Shown here piece by piece: positions 24,165-32,206 of a DNA stretch of 64,000 bases. Positions within the stretch are counted from its first letter, which is position 1. Each line of letters opens with the position of its first letter. A program made the translations under genes and the position numbers. The notes under the pieces are model-generated. The model saw nothing but the letters and a program-made list of their open reading frames with translations, had not been told where the DNA came from and made no database searches. Source of the stretch: Actinomycetes bacterium (GTDB lineage Bacteria; Actinomycetota; Actinomycetes; Actinomycetales; Microbacteriaceae); contig JAKOTS010000057.1 of assembly GCA_029777095.1 (NCBI GenBank), positions 1-64,000 on the forward strand. The letters run 5' to 3'.

Positions 24165-26765
24165 TCAGCTCATCGGTCGTCCCCCCTTGACCTCGCCGCT
24201 CGCGCCCCCGCCGGCCGCAAAGACCGGAGCGGCGGCTGGCGCCCCTGCAGAAAGCACCACCCGCCCCAGCTCGCCATCCCCAAATCGAATCACCGTGGCA
24301 TCGAGCACCCCGGCCGCGCAGCTCACCCGTACTCGCCCCCCGAGCACGTCGACGGTGCCGTGCCCGGTCGATGACACCCACGGCCAGCGACCGTCGCGGG
24401 CGAGGTGCATCTCGCCGCTCAGCTCGTCGATTCGCACGCCGGTGCGTGCCTGCAAGACCGTCCACCCCGCCATCGCCCGCGAGTAGTGGTCGCCGCATTC
24501 GATCTCGTTGTACGGGTTGCGGCGCCGGCCATCGTGCCGTGTCCAGAGCGCATCGAGCACGGCGTCGGCTTCGGCATCCAATCCCTCCCACAGGCAGTGC
24601 GCCGCCACCTGATATTCGATGCCGCTCCACACCTCGTCTGCATACCGCGTCGGCACCGCCGGGCGCCCACCCGATGGCCACGAACACATCAACAGGCCCG
24701 AATCATCGGCGGCATCGGCGTAGACCCGGTACGGGTGCTCGAAGTTCTCGAAGCCGTGTTTGAGGTTGGTGGCGACCACGTGGGCAAGCGCGGTGCGCAC
24801 GTGGTCTGCGGGCAGGATGTGCCCGAGACCGAGTTGGTGCGCCCACCACTGGCCGATCAGCTGGTCGCTCAAGGTCCCCGTCAACCACTGGAAATCAGAC
24901 GGGTCGTCGGGGTCGAGCTTTTGCACATAGTGGGTGCCGTCAAAGAGCAGCTCGTCATAGAGGCGCGAGCCCGACTCGAACCGTTCGCGCACCTCGGCCG
25001 CGACCTCGGCGTCGCCCGCCACCGCGGCCAGCTCTTCCATCGCACGAAGCGCCGCGAGCCACAGCGTGCCCATGAACGTGTTCACACCGGCGAGATCGAT
25101 GTCGTGCGTGCTGGGTTGGATGCCTCGCAGCACGCCATCCCCATCGGCATCCCATTTCTCGGCAATATGCCGATACAGCGTGACCAGCCGCGGCCAGCGC
25201 GCCTTCACCCAGGCGTCCCCGGCGCCGTGTTGCGCGTCGCGGAGCGACTTGAGGATCGTGGCAAGCATGCCGTCGAGCGCGGGTTCTTCGGGACCGCCGA
25301 TCATTTCGTCCCACATTTGCCGCAGATAGACGGGCACGCGCAGGCGATGCGGGATCGCGCCGTTCGGCGCCTGCATCACGTCAAATTCGGTGTCGCGCAT
25401 GTTGCGCTCAAGCGAGGGCCAAAGGGCGGCGAGCGCAGCCTCGTACTGCCACACGTGGGTGCAGTTGAGCGGGCACGAGCCACCGAACGCGCCCGACCAC
25501 ATCGTGGTCGATGCCCCGAGCGACCCCTCATACCCATAGAAGCGGCCGTCCGCGCCCATGAAACACGTGGGGCTGCGCACAAGCGAGGCCTGCGCCGCCA
25601 TCCGGTCGACGGTGCGTTCGTCAAGATCCGAGTCGATGAGCGTGCGGGTCCACGCGAGCGTGTCTTGCACGAGCGAGTCCCAGTTCTCGGCCACCTGCTG
25701 CTGCACATCGAGGGCGTCGAGATAGCGGCCGGCGTAGGAGTTGCCGACGAAGAAGCGTGAACCGCCCCACTCGGGGTGCGGTTGGCCGAACTGCTCGATG
25801 TCGACAAAGCGGTTGGAGAAGTGCCACGACATGCTGAACCGAATCACCCGGGTTTGCCCGGGCTCAAGCCAGAACGGCACGCCCACGACACCCAGCCACG
25901 AGCGGCCCGGCGCGCTCGGCCCCGACGCCGAGCGCGGTCCGTTCAGCTGCGGGTCGGCGATCATCGGCGCCTGCTCGAGCTTCGCCCGACCGTTGTTGAG
26001 CGCGCGCGATTCGAGGAACGAGACGAGGTGTTCGACGCCCGCGCACCGCGGCACGACCGCCGCATATTCATCGTCGGCCGCGAGCACCATCTGCCCGGCA
26101 AACTGGTCGCTCTCGGCGAGGCTCGGGTTGTCCATCACCACGCGGGTCCACCCCTTGCCGCGCACCAGGCGGTTGACGTTGCCGCCGAGCCCGGGGGTCG
26201 TCTCGGCAATGGGGGTGACGCCGTCCCAGCCGATCGCGTTCAACAGTGACCCGGCGAGCGTGCCGTGCACCTCGACGGGGCCGTCGTTGGTGAGGGTGAA
26301 TTCAAACAGGGCGGCGGGGATGCTGCTGGTATCGACATCGCCCGGAACCATGGGGTTGAGCACCCGCATGCTCGCGCGCAGCGGCACCCGATCGTCGCCG
26401 TACTCGACCTCGGCGACCGGGTAGGTGGCGCTGAATCGAGCCTCGGCCATGGTGCCGACGCGATCGGCGGCCCGAAGCATCCACTCGGGCACTTCGCCGT
26501 CGGTCACGAGCGGCGCCGCGGGATCGGGCACCGGGGTGCCCTGCAGCATTGTGACCACCTGCACCGGCGGCTCGACCCGAGAGAGCCGGAGCCAGAAGCC
26601 AGTGCCGGGCAGGGCGCCGCGGTGATTTGGCATGCCGCTGAGTTGCCATTGGCGAAGCGAGCCATCGGCGTTGACGGCGAACCCTCCGGTACCGATGCCC
26701 CCGACCGGCATTGCCAGTGCGGGTGCGTCGGTGTGCGGGATCCGTTGACCAAGAACCTGACTCAT
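24165..26765 (-). CDS. Glycoside hydrolase family 116 (DUF608/GBA2-type)
   Basis: 866 residues from the ATG at 26765; GAAGGAG sits 9 bases upstream, inside the end of the previous gene. The ORF-track start at 27218 is a shadow. The N-terminal beta-sandwich domain opens with PVGGIGTGGFAVNADGSLRQWQLSG, a GH116 hallmark, and the C-terminal (alpha/alpha)6 domain has GGSCPLNCTHVWQYEAALAALWP and STHDIDLAGVNTFMGTLWLAALRA, near the known catalytic Glu and Asp. No signal peptide, so cytoplasmic. GH116 includes beta-glucosidases, beta-xylosidases and an exo-beta-D-arabinofuranosidase from Microbacterium; GH172 and GH183 neighbours favour the last. It is last gene of the importer operon. Confidence 0.9.
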   Translation of the reverse strand: MSQVLGQRIPHTDAPALAMPVGGIGTGGFAVNADGSLRQWQLSGMPNHRGALPGTGFWLRLSRVEPPVQVVTMLQGTPVPDPAAPLVTDGEVPEWMLRAADRVGTMAEARFSATYPVAEVEYGDDRVPLRASMRVLNPMVPGDVDTSSIPAALFEFTLTNDGPVEVHGTLAGSLLNAIGWDGVTPIAETTPGLGGNVNRLVRGKGWTRVVMDNPSLAESDQFAGQMVLAADDEYAAVVPRCAGVEHLVSFLESRALNNGRAKLEQAPMIADPQLNGPRSASGPSAPGRSWLGVVGVPFWLEPGQTRVIRFSMSWHFSNRFVDIEQFGQPHPEWGGSRFFVGNSYAGRYLDALDVQQQVAENWDSLVQDTLAWTRTLIDSDLDERTVDRMAAQASLVRSPTCFMGADGRFYGYEGSLGASTTMWSGAFGGSCPLNCTHVWQYEAALAALWPSLERNMRDTEFDVMQAPNGAIPHRLRVPVYLRQMWDEMIGGPEEPALDGMLATILKSLRDAQHGAGDAWVKARWPRLVTLYRHIAEKWDADGDGVLRGIQPSTHDIDLAGVNTFMGTLWLAALRAMEELAAVAGDAEVAAEVRERFESGSRLYDELLFDGTHYVQKLDPDDPSDFQWLTGTLSDQLIGQWWAHQLGLGHILPADHVRTALAHVVATNLKHGFENFEHPYRVYADAADDSGLLMCSWPSGGRPAVPTRYADEVWSGIEYQVAAHCLWEGLDAEADAVLDALWTRHDGRRRNPYNEIECGDHYSRAMAGWTVLQARTGVRIDELSGEMHLARDGRWPWVSSTGHGTVDVLGGRVRVSCAAGVLDATVIRFGDGELGRVVLSAGAPAAAPVFAAGGGASGEVKGGRPMS

Positions 26766-26769
26766 GTTG

Positions 26770-27573
26770 CTACTCCTTCGTGGAGGACTGCGTGGAGGGC
26801 GTGGAGGGCTTTGAGGGCTTCGTGGGCTTCGTGGCGAACTTCGCGTCAAACGTCGTGGTGGTTCTCGTGAACAGCGGGGCGAGCGCCGGCAGCGACACCC
26901 CGGCGCGAACCACGGTGGGCCACGCGGCGCCGACGGCGAGCGCGGCCAGCAGGCCGGGGGCGAGGGCGGTGAGCCCCGGCAGCCCAGACATCCCGACCCA
27001 CGCGAGCGCACAGCCAACGATTGCGGTCGCGATGGCCGGGAGCGGAAACCGCAGCACCGAATAGCAGGCGACCAGCACGATCGCGCGCAGCGAGCTCTCG
27101 GGGCGGGCGTCCGCGAGCGGCAACGCCACGATCGCCACCAGCGCGAACACCACGGTTGCGAGCGAACCGGCGGTCGCGGCAATCGCGAACAACGTCGCCC
27201 CCGATTGCGCTGCGGCAAATGCCGCGACCAGGCTCAGTGCCGCGGCGAGCCCGCACGGCAGCACGATCGCCTCGGCCCGCAGCGCCCGGCGCCACCAGGC
27301 CGGGCGCGGGCCGGTGCGCTCGAACACCTCCGAGTGCAGGCGCTCGACGCAGGCAAGCAGCAGCGGGGCGCCAAACAGGCAGACGGCGAGCGCGACGACC
27401 GGGCTGTCGGCACCGAAAATCGCGCCGGCGATGAGGGTGGGCACCAAGAGGGCGCATCCGCTCGCCAACAACACCGGAAGACTTCGCCAGAACGCCATCG
27501 GCATCCGCCGCAAAACCGGGTCGGCCTGGCGCGAGGCGGCTGACTGCCCACCGAGCCCTTCGGCCGCGCTCAT
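26770..27573 (-). CDS. Membrane protein, probable DUF624/YesL-like
   Basis: 267 residues from the ATG at 27573, which overlaps the permease stop (ATGA). About six helices in the first 225 residues (MAFWRSLPVLLASGCALLVPTLIAGAIF, then VVALAVCLFGAPLLLACVERLHSEVF) and a Thr/Ser/Pro/Lys-rich tail KPTKPSKPSTPSTQSSTKE. YesL-like proteins are often encoded with sugar ABC importers and glycosidases, and their role is not defined. The family call is by arrangement and rough resemblance only. Confidence 0.6.
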   Translation of the reverse strand: MSAAEGLGGQSAASRQADPVLRRMPMAFWRSLPVLLASGCALLVPTLIAGAIFGADSPVVALAVCLFGAPLLLACVERLHSEVFERTGPRPAWWRRALRAEAIVLPCGLAAALSLVAAFAAAQSGATLFAIAATAGSLATVVFALVAIVALPLADARPESSLRAIVLVACYSVLRFPLPAIATAIVGCALAWVGMSGLPGLTALAPGLLAALAVGAAWPTVVRAGVSLPALAPLFTRTTTTFDAKFATKPTKPSKPSTPSTQSSTKE

Positions 27574-28469
27574 CCTTTCAGCCCCGATGACGCAACGCTC
27601 GCCACAAACTGGCGCTGGAAGATCAGGAACACGATCAGCAACGGGGCGACCACCATCGTGATGGCGGCGAAGACGACCGTCGCGGGCGCCGCACCGAACC
27701 CCTGCTGCAACACGACAAGGCCCAGGGGCAGCGTCATGTTCTCTGGGCTTGAGAGGAAGATCAACGGTCCGAAATATCCGTTCCAGGATGCCTCGAAGCT
27801 CAGGATCGCGAGCGCCGAGAGTGCGGGGCCCGACAGTGGCAGCAGCATCCGGAACAAGATCCATGCGTGCCCGGCGCCGTCGATCTTCGCGGCCTCGTCG
27901 AGCTCGCGTGGGATCGTCCTGAAGTACTGCGTGAGGAAGAAGATCTGGAAGACGTTCACGAGGGCGGGCAACCACAGCGCGGCGAGCGTGTCGACCAGAC
28001 CGAGCTGGCGCATCATGATGAAAATCGGGATGATCACGAGCTGCGCCGGCACCATCATGGCCGAGAGCATGACCACAAGGAGCGCGCCGCTGCCCCGGAA
28101 CGAAACGCGGGCGAACCCATAGGCCGCGAGCACCGAGAAGGTCAGCGACCCGACCGTGATGATCACCGCGAGAAAGAGCGAGTTCATGAACTGCTGCATG
28201 AATGGCACGTACTCGAACACGTTGACGAAGTTGTCAACCGTGAACGGCACGGGCAACCACTTTGGGGGTTCGGTAAACGCCTCCGCGCCCACCGTGAAGC
28301 TCGTCGAGATGAGCCAGTACAGCGGGGCAAGCATCAGCACGCCGAACACGATCAGCACGATGCTGAGCACGACGTCGCCCCAGTGCAGGCGTCGCGTGTG
28401 CGTGCGCGCGTTCACGCGCCCGAGCAGGTCTGGTTGGAGGCCGGTGCGAACACCGGGTGCAATGCTCAT
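27570..28469 (-). CDS. Sugar ABC transporter permease, MalG type
   Basis: 299 residues, six helices, carbohydrate CUT1 family inner-membrane subunit. The EAA loop is visible as IPRELDEAAKIDGAGHAWILFRMLLPLSGPALSALAI (residues about 185-220), the docking site for the ATPase. Its ATG overlaps the stop of the MalF-type partner. No ATP-binding subunit is encoded in the locus, so a shared MsiK-like ATPase elsewhere in the genome must serve it. Confidence 0.93.
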   Translation of the reverse strand: MSIAPGVRTGLQPDLLGRVNARTHTRRLHWGDVVLSIVLIVFGVLMLAPLYWLISTSFTVGAEAFTEPPKWLPVPFTVDNFVNVFEYVPFMQQFMNSLFLAVIITVGSLTFSVLAAYGFARVSFRGSGALLVVMLSAMMVPAQLVIIPIFIMMRQLGLVDTLAALWLPALVNVFQIFFLTQYFRTIPRELDEAAKIDGAGHAWILFRMLLPLSGPALSALAILSFEASWNGYFGPLIFLSSPENMTLPLGLVVLQQGFGAAPATVVFAAITMVVAPLLIVFLIFQRQFVASVASSGLKG

Positions 28470-29365
28470 GCTTCAAACACCCACTTCTTGCGCCCCCAGA
28501 ATTGCAGGAGCGTCACGCCCATCACGATGAGGAATACCAGGATGGCCACGGCCGCCGCGTACCCCATTTGGAACGACTGGAAGCCCTTTTCGTAGAGGTA
28601 CATCACGATGGTCGTGGTCGAGTTTTGCGGCCCGCCCTTTGTAATGATCTGGATCGGTTCGAACACCTGGAACGCGCCGATGAACGTGATGATCATGGCG
28701 AAGAACATGGTGGGCGACATCAGCGGGAGCGTGACCTTCCAGAACACCTGCCACGAGTTCGCGCCGTCAGTGCGGGCCGCTTCGATGAGCTCGGGCGAGA
28801 CCGTTTGCAGCCCGGCGAGCATGATGATGAAGGTGAAGCCCAGCGTGTGCCAGAGGTCGATGAAGATAATCGCCGGGAGCGCCCATGACGGATCGGTGAA
28901 GAAGTTGGGGGTGTCGATGCCGATCATCGCCGCGTATTGCGAGACGAACCCGAACGTGGGGTCAAGCACGTACTTCCACAGCAGCGACACTGCCGCCCAC
29001 GAGATGAGGAACGGGAAGAACACGGCGACCCGCAAGAAATAGCTCAGGTATCGGTTGACCACCCGGTTCACGGCAATTGCCAGGAGCAGTCCCAAGACGA
29101 TGTGCGTCACGATCGACGCGAACGCGAAGACGAACGTGTTCGCGAGCACGCGCGGCAGGATCGGATCGGTGAACAGCTTGACGAAGTTGTCGAGCCCGAT
29201 GAACACCGGGTCGGTGAGCAGATCCCACTTGAAGAGGGCGAGCCCAATGGCGAAGACGAACGGGCCCGCGATGAAGATCAGGAACAGCAGGGTGGCGGGG
29301 CTGACGAACAGCCAGCCCGCCACCTCGGTGCGACGCCGCTGGCGCACTGCGCCAGGACGTCGCAC
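28466..29365 (-). CDS. Sugar ABC transporter permease, MalF type
   Basis: 299 residues from a GTG at 29365, 10 bases after the stop of the binding-protein gene; the longer ORF-track form would overlap that gene. Six helices and the EAA loop SPELIEAARTDGANSWQVFWKVTLPLMSPTMFF are clear. It pairs with the next permease to form the channel of the importer. The start is uncertain by about 10 residues because no strong ribosome site is seen. Confidence 0.92.
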   Translation of the reverse strand: MRRPGAVRQRRRTEVAGWLFVSPATLLFLIFIAGPFVFAIGLALFKWDLLTDPVFIGLDNFVKLFTDPILPRVLANTFVFAFASIVTHIVLGLLLAIAVNRVVNRYLSYFLRVAVFFPFLISWAAVSLLWKYVLDPTFGFVSQYAAMIGIDTPNFFTDPSWALPAIIFIDLWHTLGFTFIIMLAGLQTVSPELIEAARTDGANSWQVFWKVTLPLMSPTMFFAMIITFIGAFQVFEPIQIITKGGPQNSTTTIVMYLYEKGFQSFQMGYAAAVAILVFLIVMGVTLLQFWGRKKWVFEA

Positions 29366-29375
29366 CGATGCTGAA

Positions 29376-30698
29376 CTACTTGTTAGCGACAAGGCTCTCC
29401 AGCTTTGTCTGGGCCGCGTCGAGGGTGGCCTTCGCGTCACCCTGACCGGAGATAATCGTCAGCCACGCCTCTTCGATGACCTTCTGCGCCTCGGCGCCAC
29501 GGTCAATCGACGGGATCGGCGTTGCGTAGCTCATCGCTTCGCTCAGGCGGATACTGCCCTCGGGCGCGTTGTCGGTGAAGGCACTCGACTTCGCCACCGA
29601 TTCGCGTGCGGGCACGATGGTGCCACCGATGGTGGCGAAGTACTCACCGGCATCCTTCGACATCAAGAACTTGATGAAGGTCCAGGCGGCCTCCTGGTTC
29701 TTGCTGTTCTTCGCGATGTTCCAGGCATCCCAACCCACTGGCGACCCGTTCGTCGTCTTGGTGGGCCAGTTGACGACCACCGTGTCGGCGACCATGTCGA
29801 GATTACGGATGCTGAGGACCGGCCAACGACCACCGTTGAGGCTTGCGAGCTTGCCCTGCTTGTAGGCTGCCTCGGCGTCAAACTGCCCGCCCGGTTCGGG
29901 TGAGAGCCCCTCGGCGACGAGCTGGCGTGCCATCTCGGCCGATTGGATCGCGGCGGGGCTGTTGTACGTCGGCTTTGTCCAGTCCGCGTTGAAGGTGCTC
30001 GCACCGTTCGTGGTCAGCCACGGCATTGCATCACCGAAGTAGCTCGACCCAGCGGCCTGAATGTAGGCGCCGGTCTTGTCTTTGATCGCGTGGCCGGCCG
30101 CGAGATATTCGTCCCACGTCCAGTTGCCATCAGCCGGGATCGTGACCCCCGCGGCGTCGAAGACCGACTTGTTGAGGTACATGCCCATGGTGTTGAACCC
30201 GCCCGGAATGAAGAGCGTTTCACCATTGGGGCCCGACGCAAACTCCTCGTTGAACTGCTTCAACTTGGGGTTGATGTCGGCCCAGTAGTCATCGACGACT
30301 GCCTTGTCTTGTTCGATGAACGGGCCGAGGTCGGCGAGCACACCCTTTGACGCGAAGAGGCGCTGCCCCTCGGTTGCCACCTGGATGATGTCGATGACCT
30401 GCCCACCGGCGAGCCGCGTGGCGACGGTGTTCGAGAAGTCGGCCCAGTTGCCGGCTGGGATGCCCTGGGCCTTGAGCTTGATGTCGGGGTACTGCTTGTT
30501 GAACTCTGCAAAGAGCGCGTTGAACGCCTTCTGCTGGTTGGCGTCACCGAGGTAAACGAAGGTCAGCTCGCCACTATCGGGACTCCCCGACGGGCTGCTG
30601 CCTCCACCACCTCCGCCGCCTGAACACCCGGCAATCAACACACTTGTCGTGGCGATGGCAAGCACTGCAAGTGCTGTTCTGCCTCTTCTGAAACGCAT
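29376..30698 (-). CDS. Sugar ABC transporter substrate-binding lipoprotein (CUT1)
   Basis: 440 residues from the ATG at 30698 with GAGGAGG upstream. Lipoprotein signal with Cys 25 (LIAGC) and a Gly/Ser-rich linker. Mature part is an SBP_bac_1-type extracellular solute-binding protein (FNALFAEFNKQYPDIKLKAQGIP, and KNQEAAWTFIKFLMSKDAGEYFA). First gene of the operon binding protein-MalF-MalG-DUF624-GH116. The operator GAAATCGATTTC at 30819 lies upstream. By context it should capture D-arabino-oligosaccharides; the sequence alone does not fix the ligand. Confidence 0.93.
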   Translation of the reverse strand: MRFRRGRTALAVLAIATTSVLIAGCSGGGGGGGSSPSGSPDSGELTFVYLGDANQQKAFNALFAEFNKQYPDIKLKAQGIPAGNWADFSNTVATRLAGGQVIDIIQVATEGQRLFASKGVLADLGPFIEQDKAVVDDYWADINPKLKQFNEEFASGPNGETLFIPGGFNTMGMYLNKSVFDAAGVTIPADGNWTWDEYLAAGHAIKDKTGAYIQAAGSSYFGDAMPWLTTNGASTFNADWTKPTYNSPAAIQSAEMARQLVAEGLSPEPGGQFDAEAAYKQGKLASLNGGRWPVLSIRNLDMVADTVVVNWPTKTTNGSPVGWDAWNIAKNSKNQEAAWTFIKFLMSKDAGEYFATIGGTIVPARESVAKSSAFTDNAPEGSIRLSEAMSYATPIPSIDRGAEAQKVIEEAWLTIISGQGDAKATLDAAQTKLESLVANK

Positions 30699-30818
30699 CG
30701 CATCCTCCTCAGACTTGAGACTCGTCGGTGAGTCACCACGGAAGGGGAGCATTGGCATCGATTCTCCGGTGCTCGTAAACGTGGCGGGTCGGATGACCTC
30801 TCACGCAGGAGGCTAGGA

Positions 30819-30830
30819 GAAATCGATTTC
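30819..30830. promoter_or_regulatory. LacI-type operator before the importer-GH116 operon
   Basis: GAAATCGATTTC, a perfect 12-bp palindrome 120 bases before the binding-protein start. On the minus strand it lies between a weak -35 (TTGTGG) and a possible -10 (TAGCCT) 17 bp apart. Confidence 0.82.
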
Positions 30831-30945
30831 ATCCACAAGGGCCTGAGCGAGCGCTCGCACTTGCCCACTCGAGCGCGATTGCATGGATTGTTACGGGGAA
30901 TCGAAAACCCACGCGATTTTCCGGGGCTGTCGCCCGGCAGGGCCG

Positions 30946-30991
30946 TTGACAGCCCGGGAGTGTGTCACTAGATTGACTGAAATCGATTGCA
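30946..30991 (+). promoter_or_regulatory. Promoter and LacI-type operator of the GH172 gene
   Basis: TTGACA at 30946-30951, a 17-bp spacer and TAGATT at 30969-30974 form the best sigma-70-type promoter in the window. The operator TGAAATCGATTGCA (30978-30991) directly follows and covers the expected transcription start, a classical repressor position. Confidence 0.82.
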
Positions 30992-31038
30992 CAATCGATG
31001 GACGCGTCATGCCAGAACACGAGGAAGTGCCTGTCAAG

Positions 31039-32187
31039 ATGAATACACAATCGCCGCTCAATTCCGGCCTTTCGAGCCCCGGACTTTCGAGCATCGCTGG
31101 CCTGCGGCCGCTGCGCACGAGATCGATCTCGCCAGAAAACTTCGACGGCAGCGTCGGCGGCGGCGCACGCGCCACCGAGGGCACCGGCGCAGCGTGCGCC
31201 GTCGACCTCGGACCGGGCTGGAAGATCTCACCGAGCGTCGACATCAAGGCCGGCGACACTTTCGACCTCGCGAACATTTCGGGCGCCGGCAAGATCACCC
31301 ACATCTGGATCACGACACACACCGACAACTGGCGCACCCTCATCCTCCGCGCCTACTGGGACGGCGCCGACGAGCCCGCGGTCGAGGTGCCCTACGGCGA
31401 CTTCTTCTGCAACGGCTGGGGCGTGTTCGCGCAGGTCACTTCGCAGGTGATCGCCGCGAACCCGCACGGCGGGTTCAACTCGTACTGGCCGATGCCGTTT
31501 CGCACCGGCGCGCGCCTCACCGTCGAGAACACCTCGGTCGTCGACGTACGCGTGTACTACCAAATCACGTACGAAGAGGGCGGCAACTACGAGAACGACG
31601 GCTACTTCCACGCCCAGTGGCGCCGCTCGAACCCGCTCGACGAGGCAACACCCCACGTCCTCGTGGAGGGCGTCGAAGGGCAGGGCCACTACGTCGGCAC
31701 CTACATCGCGTGGGGGGTCAACTCCAACGGGTGGTGGGGCGAGGGCGAGGTGAAGTTCTACCTCGATGACGACGTCGAGCACCCGACAATCTGCGGCACC
31801 GGCACCGAGGATTACTTCGGTGGGGCCTGGAACTTCGATGTGCCTGGTGAGGGCTACACCGCGTTCTCGACGCCATATTTGGGGATGCCGCAGGTGATCC
31901 GGCCCGATGGGCTCTACGTCAGCCAGCAGCGATTCGGGCTCTACAGGTGGCACCTGCCCGACCCGATCTTCTTCTCGAAGCGGCTCGCGAAGGTCGATGT
32001 GCAGGCGCTCGGTTGGAAGAGCGGATGGCGCTACCTGCCGCTGCGCGACGACATCGCCTCGACCGCCCTGTTCTACCTCGACCGGCCCACCGCCCGTCGA
32101 CCGAAGTCGCCCTCGGCCGACGACATGGAGGTACACCTAGGCACAAGCGCGGTGCCCGACCTCGGTGCGACACCGCCGCGGTCATAG
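31039..32187 (+). CDS. Glycoside hydrolase family 172 (DUF2961)
   Basis: 382 residues from the ATG at 31039 (GAGGAAG about 11 bases upstream); an in-frame ATG at 31009 is an alternative. The DUF2961 double jelly-roll is evident: VSPSV-like N-terminus, ISGAGKITHIWITTHTDNWR, then YGDFFCNGWG and the catalytic-region motif CGTGTEDYFGGAWNF, whose Glu matches the conserved catalytic position. No signal peptide, so cytoplasmic. GH172 members are alpha-D-fructofuranosidases or exo-alpha-D-arabinofuranosidases active on mycobacterial arabinan. With GH183 and GH116 alongside, the arabinan role is preferred. It is monocistronic with its own promoter and operator. Confidence 0.9.
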   Translation: MNTQSPLNSGLSSPGLSSIAGLRPLRTRSISPENFDGSVGGGARATEGTGAACAVDLGPGWKISPSVDIKAGDTFDLANISGAGKITHIWITTHTDNWRTLILRAYWDGADEPAVEVPYGDFFCNGWGVFAQVTSQVIAANPHGGFNSYWPMPFRTGARLTVENTSVVDVRVYYQITYEEGGNYENDGYFHAQWRRSNPLDEATPHVLVEGVEGQGHYVGTYIAWGVNSNGWWGEGEVKFYLDDDVEHPTICGTGTEDYFGGAWNFDVPGEGYTAFSTPYLGMPQVIRPDGLYVSQQRFGLYRWHLPDPIFFSKRLAKVDVQALGWKSGWRYLPLRDDIASTALFYLDRPTARRPKSPSADDMEVHLGTSAVPDLGATPPRS

Positions 32188-32189
32188 CG

Positions 32190-32206
32190 GGGCTGGTCTT
32201 CAGCCC
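32190..32206. terminator. Shared hairpin between convergent GH172 and GH183 genes
   Basis: GGGCTG-GTCTT-CAGCCC, a 6-bp stem spanning the 12-bp gap and overlapping the GH183 stop codon. It could end both convergent transcripts. Confidence 0.45.
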
